64,000 nucleotides of DNA from a virus. This document shows positions 58,105-64,000 of this stretch, piece after piece. Made by a program: the position numbers and the translations under genes. Under the pieces are notes generated by a model. The model worked only from the letters and a program-made list of their open reading frames with translations, was not told where the DNA came from and did no database searches. The stretch spans positions 124,001 to 188,000 of IMG/VR virus record IMGVR_UViG_3300050343_000199. One strand, given 5' to 3'. How positions within the stretch are numbered: the stretch's first letter is position 1; each line of letters begins with the position of its first letter.

Positions 58105-58168
58105 GGCTTGACAAATCCCGAGAACCTGAGTAGGATAACTATGTCAGAGTTCAGAAGGGTTGTAGCTC

Positions 58169-58579
58169 TTAGCTTTTATTAAATAGATCTTCTAAAGATT
58201 TTTTAGTTTCTTTAATAGAACCTAGGTTTCCCATTGTACGAGAAAACTTATGAGGTTCATATGAATCTTTAAATGAACTAACTTGATTAATATGTCTTGC
58301 TACTGTATCAGAGTAAAATTTTTCAATACGTTTATCTTCAACTTGTGTCATGGTTATAATATGTTGTTTAGGTAAAACAAACATATGATCAAAAGTTGAA
58401 TGAATCCATTCTGTTAAAGAGAATCCATTAATTTTTAAATGATTTCTTTGTTGATCAACAAAGGTTACCTCCATAGGATTTTCTAATACAAGACTATCAT
58501 CATCAGGCATATAAGAAACTTTTGAAATTATTTCTTCACCTGTAATTAACTTCATAGTTGCTAAAAATTCTTCTTCCAT
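58169..58579 (-). CDS. Sm/LSm-like protein C
   Basis: 136 residues. FLATMKLITGEEIISKVSYMPDDDSLVLENPMEVTFVDQ parallels the Sm-like proteins at 45462 and 45670 in strand order and the loop before GEE. A polar C-terminus follows. Lies between uvsW and the gp55 promoter. Function unknown; see the related finding. Confidence 0.62.
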   Translation of the reverse strand: MEEEFLATMKLITGEEIISKVSYMPDDDSLVLENPMEVTFVDQQRNHLKINGFSLTEWIHSTFDHMFVLPKQHIITMTQVEDKRIEKFYSDTVARHINQVSSFKDSYEPHKFSRTMGNLGSIKETKKSLEDLFNKS

Positions 58580-58581
58580 AT

Positions 58582-60051
58582 TTAACTTGATCTAAGGTTT
58601 ACTTTTATAACCTCATACTTAAAGTTTTCATCATTATAAATGTTGACTCTCTCATTCAAATGTCTAAGGGTATAGTTCTGACCGCCAATGTCATCAGCGA
58701 TATCGTATAAGGTTGCGATGTCTTTGCCTTCGCCTTTCCTTAACACACGTCCAATTGATTGGAGATTACGGATGCGTGACTTACTAGGGGATGCAAAAAT
58801 AATATTGTGTAATCTTTTAATATTAATACCTGTAGAGAATGTACCGTATGAAGCAAGGATTACGGCGTTGTTTTCAGTCTCTGTAATCTGACGAACTGAT
58901 TCTCTGTCTTCAACATCAGTGCCACCGTGAACAAAAAATAATTTTCGTTCGGGGTCTATGTTACTATTTATCAATTCCAAAAGTGGTTCACCGTGCTTCT
59001 CAATATAGTTGAATAGCACAAGAGTGTTCCCTTCAATATCTTTTACTAAATTTTTAATTAGATTATTTCTACCACGATGCTCTACAATGTAGTCCATTTC
59101 ATCATGATATGATTCAAAATGTTGCGGAGCATGTTTACAAAGTAAAATTTTTATTCTAAACTTGCTAAGATAACCTGACTTAATTAGATCATCTGTTTTA
59201 GTGACTTGTTCGCAATCACCAAACAATCCTTCTAACACCCACTTGTGTGTCTTGGTGCCGTCCAGGGTGCCGGTAAAACCAAACCTATACTTTGCATTAT
59301 GTAACTTGGTCATGATTCCTGTGAGGGACTTTGACTTAAATAGGTGTGCCTCATCACCGATAACACAGTCAATATCATCAAAGTATCTTTTTGGAAACTT
59401 GTAGATGGATTGCCAAGTGGAAATAATAATTGGTTTGTCTGTATTTTTATCCTTGCCTGAATATATCTTATGCACATGATCGTCAGCATTCCATCCATAG
59501 TCATTAAAGTCGTTGACCATCTGTTCTACCAAGGACGTAGTAGGGACGATGATGAGCGTTTTCTTGTTGGTAGCAGTATAGTATCTGACGAGGGAATAGA
59601 TCATCAAAGATTTACCAGACCCCGTAGGAGAAAGTAATAACTTCCTATTATTTTTAATTGCTTCATATACAGCACGATACTGATACACTCTAGGTTTAAT
59701 TTCAGATCGTGTAATTTTATTCATGTAAGTTTCAATGCCTGCGTATGAAACAAAGTCATTAGTTTCTCTGACTTCTCCATACCAGTCATTAGTTTCATAC
59801 TCAACTTTATATTGTCGTTCATCTGCCCAGACCTGCAGGTGCTTCATCAGACCACCATAAAGGTCGCCTGTACCAGGAGAGTACAGACGAATGGTTCCAT
59901 CCCAGTATTTGTATCTGGGGTTCTTCTTCAGGAACTTTGCTTCAGGAACTTCAAAAGAAAAGTAATCTGAGAGCTCCTGATGCACATGGGGTTCTTCAGA
60001 ATGGATAGTAATATATACTTCGTTTTTCTTTTTAATAATTAAATTAGACAT
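58582..60051 (-). CDS. uvsW: UvsW helicase
   Basis: 489 residues from the ATG that overlaps the upstream TAA. SF2 helicase: Walker A SPTGSGKS at about 128-135, GDEAH as motif II, and helicase C region with ASYGTFSTGIN and QSIGRVLRKGEG. Unwinds R-loops and Holliday junctions and switches origin-dependent to recombination-dependent replication. Confidence 0.94.
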   Translation of the reverse strand: MSNLIIKKKNEVYITIHSEEPHVHQELSDYFSFEVPEAKFLKKNPRYKYWDGTIRLYSPGTGDLYGGLMKHLQVWADERQYKVEYETNDWYGEVRETNDFVSYAGIETYMNKITRSEIKPRVYQYRAVYEAIKNNRKLLLSPTGSGKSLMIYSLVRYYTATNKKTLIIVPTTSLVEQMVNDFNDYGWNADDHVHKIYSGKDKNTDKPIIISTWQSIYKFPKRYFDDIDCVIGDEAHLFKSKSLTGIMTKLHNAKYRFGFTGTLDGTKTHKWVLEGLFGDCEQVTKTDDLIKSGYLSKFRIKILLCKHAPQHFESYHDEMDYIVEHRGRNNLIKNLVKDIEGNTLVLFNYIEKHGEPLLELINSNIDPERKLFFVHGGTDVEDRESVRQITETENNAVILASYGTFSTGINIKRLHNIIFASPSKSRIRNLQSIGRVLRKGEGKDIATLYDIADDIGGQNYTLRHLNERVNIYNDENFKYEVIKVNLRSS

Positions 60052-60616
60052 AAGGTCCGCCACCAAACCAAGAGACAATAGATTTTCTAACTCCTGATGT
60101 TATTGGATTAATTTTGTGCCAAGTATCCGATGGAAAAAATATAACTGTTCCTTTAGGTTCTTTAAATTTTACACTTCTTTCTTTTTCTAAAGGTCCAAAG
60201 AGTTCTAGTTCTAATTCACCACCTTCATATTCTTCAGGATCATTTAAAAATAATGTAAGACTTATTTTTCTAATAGGAGTGTCTGGACACAAACCCATCT
60301 GCTGCATCTGAGATTTTAAAAGTCCTTGTGCATCAACATGCCAATCATAATAATCTCCTTCGTTATACAGAGTATATTGAATACCTTCACCTCCTAAAAT
60401 TTGGAGATTCCATTCTGCATCTACATTTACTTGATGGCAAAGAGTTAGCAACAGAGATCTAACTTCGTAATTTTCAATCCAATTAATTTTACATTTTCTT
60501 AAATCTTGATTACTTGCCTCACCTTTTTCAAGATTATTTTCTGCGATTGCATTTTCAATTATTGAAAGATCATGATCATTTAATTTAAATTTAGCGAGAG
60601 GATTACCGAATTTCAT
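60044..60616 (-). CDS. 2OG-Fe(II) oxygenase (PiuC/PKHD-like)
   Basis: 190 residues. Iron ligands are the HVD of DWHVDAQG and the His of DTWHKINPI, and Arg of SGVRKS binds 2-oxoglutarate. Hydroxylates an unknown substrate (protein or nucleotide) using O2 and 2-oxoglutarate. Between uvsY and uvsW, coupled to both (stop TAATG of uvsY). Confidence 0.88.
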   Translation of the reverse strand: MKFGNPLAKFKLNDHDLSIIENAIAENNLEKGEASNQDLRKCKINWIENYEVRSLLLTLCHQVNVDAEWNLQILGGEGIQYTLYNEGDYYDWHVDAQGLLKSQMQQMGLCPDTPIRKISLTLFLNDPEEYEGGELELELFGPLEKERSVKFKEPKGTVIFFPSDTWHKINPITSGVRKSIVSWFGGGPYV

Positions 60617-61089
60617 TATTGTCCATTGACGAATTTTTCCCACTCAATTGCACTCTTGACCTGGAAACCTCTATTAGAAATTTGACGCATGACTTGATCT
60701 ATCCAGTAAAGCATCTGGTCTAGATATTTAATTTTTGCCTCAAGGTTGATGATGTCTTCATCCGCCTCCAGGTAAGTTCTCATTTTTTCTGAAGTCTTAA
60801 TGCTTGATCCGAAAGGTTTAGCAGCATATGTTTTAGCATCTGCTTCGCCTGAGTAATACTCACGCTTATTTTTTACCAGTTTGCGAATCTCAAATTCTAG
60901 CGAGGTCTTGATCTGCTGAATGTCAGTGTAGTGGTTTAAGTATTTATTATGCTGGAAAGGGATAGATAATGCGAGTTGTCCCAGATCTGTGGTATACTGT
61001 TTGTTCTTAAACTGAAAGTCAACTGCAGAATCTTCCGACCAGTCTTCTCTTAGTTTTTCAAATTTATTACGAAGGGTTTCAAAATTCAT
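60616..61089 (-). CDS. uvsY: UvsY recombination mediator
   Basis: 157 residues, helical and basic, with ETLRNKFEKLREDW and a long central coil as in T4 UvsY. Loads UvsX on gp32-coated ssDNA. Overlaps the next upstream gene by 4 nt. Confidence 0.88.
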   Translation of the reverse strand: MNFETLRNKFEKLREDWSEDSAVDFQFKNKQYTTDLGQLALSIPFQHNKYLNHYTDIQQIKTSLEFEIRKLVKNKREYYSGEADAKTYAAKPFGSSIKTSEKMRTYLEADEDIINLEAKIKYLDQMLYWIDQVMRQISNRGFQVKSAIEWEKFVNGQ

Positions 61090-61598
61090 AAAGGTTGTAA
61101 ATTCTCATTGCAAATAGTGTATTTCTCATACTTAAACGTTACGTCTGCAAGTAGATACTCCACATCTCCTACTGTAGCATCAAATTGAACTCCAGACAAT
61201 GACACTGGAAAAATATTTTTAAAATCAATAATGTGATTTACATTATTATATGAAGTTAAAATGTGTAGTCGTGCTGATGAGTATTCATCTGGACCAGACG
61301 ATTTTCCATTTGCCAATCCAAATTCAGTAATCCAATCATGTACTGTACGGTAATTAATTAATTCTTCATCAATAATAAACCGAACATTTAAATCTCCATA
61401 ACTAACTCCGCCACTTGGAGCAATTGCTACACCTCTATATGGTGTAGGAACTTCAACAAATGGCATTGAAATATCTGGAATGCTTGCTGTCTGGCAGAAA
61501 AAATCTACACCACGAAAAATTTCAAGATCCAGTTTAAACCCAACTGGAGATAAAAAGTTGCGGTTACCGATTTGTTCTTTGTACCATTCTGCAGGCAT
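61086..61598 (-). CDS. Tail-tube-fold structural protein (gp19/gp54-like)
   Basis: 170 residues. NRNFLSPVGFKLDLEIFRGVDFFCQTASIPDISMPFVEVPTPY, then GVSYGDLNVRFIIDEELINYRTVHDWI, repeats the layout of T4 gp19, whose barrel is shared with gp54. It could be a tube initiator, completion or baseplate-tube protein. A CATAAATA late box lies 23 nt upstream. Confidence 0.72.
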   Translation of the reverse strand: MPAEWYKEQIGNRNFLSPVGFKLDLEIFRGVDFFCQTASIPDISMPFVEVPTPYRGVAIAPSGGVSYGDLNVRFIIDEELINYRTVHDWITEFGLANGKSSGPDEYSSARLHILTSYNNVNHIIDFKNIFPVSLSGVQFDATVGDVEYLLADVTFKYEKYTICNENLQPL

Positions 61599-61620
61599 GT
61601 CAACTTCCCAAGCTACTTAG

Positions 61621-61628
61621 TATTTATG
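61621..61628 (-). promoter_or_regulatory. T4-type late promoter CATAAATA
   Basis: Minus strand CATAAATA (61628-61621), 23 nt before the tail-tube-fold gene, overlapping the stop of the 75-residue gene. Confidence 0.65.
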
Positions 61629-61851
61629 GGTTGTCTGCATCAAGACCTAAACTAATTAAATATTCTGTCCACCAATCCGGATCTCTTTTCTGTCTCCATT
61701 CCGGAACTGGTAAACCACGAAGCGAATAGTATTCATTAATCGCTTCATTGATAATCTGTGCGATCTCCAAATTCTTCTTCCTTTTCATCAACGTCTGCAT
61801 ATGGATTGTCCAAGAATGGTCCTCGTTTTCGTGAAGGTTCTTTTCTGACAT
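61624..61851 (-). CDS. Helical 75-residue protein
   Basis: 75 residues, charged and helical (SWTIHMQTLMKRKKNLEIAQIINEAINEYY), then PEWRQKRDPDWWTEYL. The first 36 codons are in the zone shared with the upstream gene; later ATGs exist at residues 18 and 22. Overlaps its neighbour by 107 nt. Function unknown. Confidence 0.6.
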   Translation of the reverse strand: MSEKNLHENEDHSWTIHMQTLMKRKKNLEIAQIINEAINEYYSLRGLPVPEWRQKRDPDWWTEYLISLGLDADNP

Positions 61852-61957
61852 AATCCGATTCAGTGTTTACAGCGGACATCCAAACAACAAATTTCATTAT
61901 AATAAAGATTGTTGCTAGTGGAGACAAACATAATAATAATACTAATGATTGATTCAT
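61745..61957 (-). CDS. Membrane-anchored protein overlapping the next gene
   Basis: 70 residues: N-terminal transmembrane helix (about 4-28), then a charged tail (RKRGPFLDNPYADVDEKEEEFGDRTDYQ). The ATG overlaps the upstream TGA. The tail is read in a different frame from the 75-residue gene downstream. Function unknown. Confidence 0.6.
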   Translation of the reverse strand: MNQSLVLLLCLSPLATIFIIMKFVVWMSAVNTESDYVRKEPSRKRGPFLDNPYADVDEKEEEFGDRTDYQ

Positions 61958-62121
61958 TGACTATATTCGTTTATGATATCTAATATCTTATCTAGGGAAT
62001 CATGAGCACCGTCATACCATTGACCTGTCATACCAGAATTCGTTTCTTTATTGTACAGATCTGTTTTTAATTTATATACCTTTGCAAGCATATCTGTTTT
62101 ATGTAAGCTACCACGAGGCAT
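61954..62121 (-). CDS. 55-residue protein upstream of the membrane protein
   Basis: ATG MPRGSLHKTDMLAKVYKLKTDLY; stops at TGA overlapping the next ATG. Balanced helical sequence (WYDGAHDSLDKILDIINEY). It is the first gene after the gp23 terminator. Function unknown. Confidence 0.66.
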   Translation of the reverse strand: MPRGSLHKTDMLAKVYKLKTDLYNKETNSGMTGQWYDGAHDSLDKILDIINEYSQ

Positions 62122-62153
62122 AATAATTAAACGATACTACTTCTATTTAAGCA

Positions 62154-62180
62154 TAAAAAAAGGGACCCCGCAGGGTCCCT
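62154..62180 (-). terminator. Terminator after gp23
   Basis: Stem AGGGACCC with GGGTCCCT and 4-nt loop, then seven T residues on the minus strand. Ends the capsid transcript. Confidence 0.88.
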
Positions 62181-62200
62181 GTGTTGATATCGTAACGATA

Positions 62201-63586
62201 TCACATGAGGTTCTGAACCAATACACGACGGTAGTACTGGTTACGTGAAGCGGTAAGTGCTTCAGCATCAGGTGTACCGTTAGCCTGGGTGACGAATGGG
62301 TTAGCGACCATGCCGTAGCGGGTCTTAAATCCAATCTTGGGCTGGAAGGTGTCAGGACCGATTGAGCGGACCATCTGGAGGGGTACGTATGGGCAGTAGA
62401 ACAGACCCGAATCATAAGGGGAAGTACCCTTATAACCAACTACGTAGTAGTGGGAGTTAGAAACGTTAGCAGAGTAAGGATCAACGAAGACCTTAATGCG
62501 ACCGTTCATGGTTCCAACTAGAAGGTTACCGGTGTCATCAACTTCACCGATGGAAGGACCACCAGCACCAGTTAGACCTGAGGTGTAGTCTAGAGTACCA
62601 GACATCGCGAGAGCAGAAGCAACATCAGCAGAAGTGATGATGAAGTTGCCCTTTCCTCTACGAGTCTCTTGTGCGATTGCGTTGGCATCGCGCTCAATTT
62701 GGAACATAAGTCCCTTGAATTTTTCAACTGACCATCTGCCGTTGGAGTCAACGTCTAGGTCAAATTTACCAGCGTTGGCAGTGTTGTTCTGAGCACCAGG
62801 CTTAGCGATGGTGTACACAGTACGAACAACTTCACGGTTGATCTCAGCAAGGATCTCGCTAGACAGAATGTTAGCAAGTTCCTGTTCAGCATCAAGACCA
62901 TGAATTGCCTTAAGGTCTTGTGCCAATTCCAAGGTGTATTCTGCTTTGAGAGCTCTGGACTGTGCAGTCACAGAAGTCTTCTCAATGCTGAATGACATCT
63001 CGCGGAATAGTTTTCCGCTTTCTCCTAGTGCCTCAGCGTCCTCACGTGCCATGGGCTTAACGCCACGGTCATAAGTACCTGAATCGTTAAGAAGACCGGG
63101 GTTGCTGCCTGCAACGGGGTTAGCGGTGTCGTATGCGTTTGCGGTTGCATCGTATCCTGCAGAGAAGTCGCTGTCGGGTTCGTTGTACAGTGCTTCAACA
63201 CCGTCACGACCTTCATACTGACTCTTCATTGCGAAGATTAGTCCGGTAGGACCAGACATGGGTTGAACGCCACAAATGTCATAGGCAATGAGGTTAGGCA
63301 TTGCACGACGGATGAGGCTGATCATTACAGGATCAAATCCAGCAAGACCACCAGTTTGGGTGGATAGACCTGAACCAGATAGTGCGTTACCACCGATAGC
63401 ACCAGCAGAATTACCTGCTGATCCACCAGCTTCGTTAAGCATACCGCGCTCTTCGCGCATGAATCTTTCTTGGTTTTCTAACAGAACAGCGGTAACACTC
63501 TTTCTATAGTTGTCAGTGATGGCTGAAGAGCCTTCATGACCTAGAACAGGTGCCCACTTTTCGGTTAGAGCTTGTGCATTAAACAT
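62201..63586 (-). CDS. 23: gp23 major capsid protein
   Basis: 461 residues. Opening FNAQALTEKWAPVLGHEGSSAITDNYRKSVTAVLLENQ with the HK97-fold core region (VGYKGTSPYDSGLFYCPYVPLQMVRS) is typical of T4-like capsids. N-terminal residues are removed by the prohead protease in T4. Follows the gp22 scaffold. A CGGAGC ribosome site precedes the ATG. Confidence 0.97.
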   Translation of the reverse strand: MFNAQALTEKWAPVLGHEGSSAITDNYRKSVTAVLLENQERFMREERGMLNEAGGSAGNSAGAIGGNALSGSGLSTQTGGLAGFDPVMISLIRRAMPNLIAYDICGVQPMSGPTGLIFAMKSQYEGRDGVEALYNEPDSDFSAGYDATANAYDTANPVAGSNPGLLNDSGTYDRGVKPMAREDAEALGESGKLFREMSFSIEKTSVTAQSRALKAEYTLELAQDLKAIHGLDAEQELANILSSEILAEINREVVRTVYTIAKPGAQNNTANAGKFDLDVDSNGRWSVEKFKGLMFQIERDANAIAQETRRGKGNFIITSADVASALAMSGTLDYTSGLTGAGGPSIGEVDDTGNLLVGTMNGRIKVFVDPYSANVSNSHYYVVGYKGTSPYDSGLFYCPYVPLQMVRSIGPDTFQPKIGFKTRYGMVANPFVTQANGTPDAEALTASRNQYYRRVLVQNLM

Positions 63587-63622
63587 TTTTAGCTCCGAAT
63601 TAAAAAATAGGTTTTATAATAA

Positions 63623-64000
63623 TCACTTCCAGCGATTGAGGGCAGTAAGGTATTGTGCCATTGCTGGTGTTACCTCTACGCCTACTCCTTCAACTGGAGT
63701 TTCATCAGCAACTTCTGCTGTGGGAGTAGAAACTGAATTCTTGAAGTATGACTCTTTGATAGTTTTAACTTTCTTAGAGAAATCTTCTTCAGTTACATAC
63801 TCTAGACCCTCAGCAAGTGCTGCGAGTTTTTCTTTTTGAGTATCTGCAAGTCCTTCTGACACATTGGACAGAACATTGAGTTTGGCAGACTCGTTAAGAC
63901 GATTCTGTAGTTTCACATTTGCCTTGACCTGTTCGTCTAGGCGCTCTTCCATTTCACGAATAGATTCAGCCATACCTTCTACCACGTCAACCTTGTCGTC
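63623..64000 (-). CDS. 22: gp22 prohead core scaffold, C-terminal part
   Basis: The frame is open to the edge of the window, so only the last 125 residues are visible. Acidic, coiled-coil-rich (MEERLDEQVKANVKLQNRLNESAKLNVLSNVSEGLADTQKEKLAALAEGL) as in gp22, which is degraded after capsid assembly. Ends 36 nt before gp23. Confidence 0.85.
   Translation of the reverse strand, partial: DDKVDVVEGMAESIREMEERLDEQVKANVKLQNRLNESAKLNVLSNVSEGLADTQKEKLAALAEGLEYVTEEDFSKKVKTIKESYFKNSVSTPTAEVADETPVEGVGVEVTPAMAQYLTALNRWK

Overview
The window is part of the genome of a T4-like cyanomyovirus, a myovirus infecting marine Synechococcus or Prochlorococcus. Two gene sets support this. One is the T4 core: gp22, gp23, gp32, gp33, gp41, gp43, gp44, gp45, gp46, gp47, gp48, gp53, gp55, gp61, gp62, UvsW, UvsX, UvsY and RegA. 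The other is the cyanophage set of host-like genes: psbA, psbD, two hli genes, ferredoxin, talC, nrdA/nrdB, thyX, mazG, speD, phoH, cobS, hsp20, a tryptophan halogenase, a 2OG-Fe(II) oxygenase and two glutaredoxins. Almost everything is on the minus strand. Plus-strand genes are confined to 1-2076 (baseplate) and 13408-15391 (three exported proteins).

Layout. 1-2120: end of a baseplate block (gp48, gp53) closed by two terminators. 2134-9181 (minus): gp32, gp33, a PD-(D/E)XK exonuclease, PhoH, ThyX, many small genes and a glutaredoxin. Within it, at 7743-7802, lies a leader RNA matching the downstream-peptide / glutamine riboswitch class, placed directly in front of a 54-residue peptide gene and behind a near-consensus promoter. 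9307-13283 (minus): psbD, psbA, two hli genes and small membrane proteins. 13408-22809: a cluster of exported and membrane proteins on both strands, a subtilisin-like protease with two cupredoxin-like repeats, and two long fibre-like structural proteins. 22859-25709: five tRNA genes (Gly, Ser, Val, Leu, Arg), talC, a second glutaredoxin and small genes. 25725-31442: SleB-type hydrolase, GIY-YIG-like protein, nrdB, nrdA and primase gp61. 31429-37684: structural proteins behind TATAAATA late promoters, then an adenylyltransferase, a ligase-fold nucleotidyltransferase and an unknown 383-residue protein. 37703-46071: ferredoxin, MazG, halogenase, gp41, UvsX, gp43 (broken by two frameshifts). 46137-60051: hsp20, regA, clamp loader and clamp, Dam, SpeD, CobS with a VWA/HEXXH partner, gp46/gp47, gp55, UvsW. 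60044-64000: 2OG oxygenase, UvsY, a tail-tube-like protein, gp23 and the C-terminus of gp22.

Transcription signals are legible. Early or middle units start at host-type promoters, TTGAC(A/G) and TAT(A/T)(A/C)T-like boxes, nearly always 17 nt apart. Structural genes have T4-type late promoters (TATAAATA or variants). Hairpin-plus-U-run terminators separate units, and at two places the terminator hairpin overlaps the next promoter. Most gene junctions overlap by 1 to 8 nt (ATGA, GTGA, TAATG), which was used to choose starts.

Ten genes shorter than 60 codons were found by reading junctions and gaps directly: 2325-2441, 7370-7537, 7578-7742, 12350-12526, 12603-12746, 12746-12853 (hli), 33865-33993, 42803-42979, 57393-57560 and 61954-62121. 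Family names come from motifs and remembered families. No database search was run.
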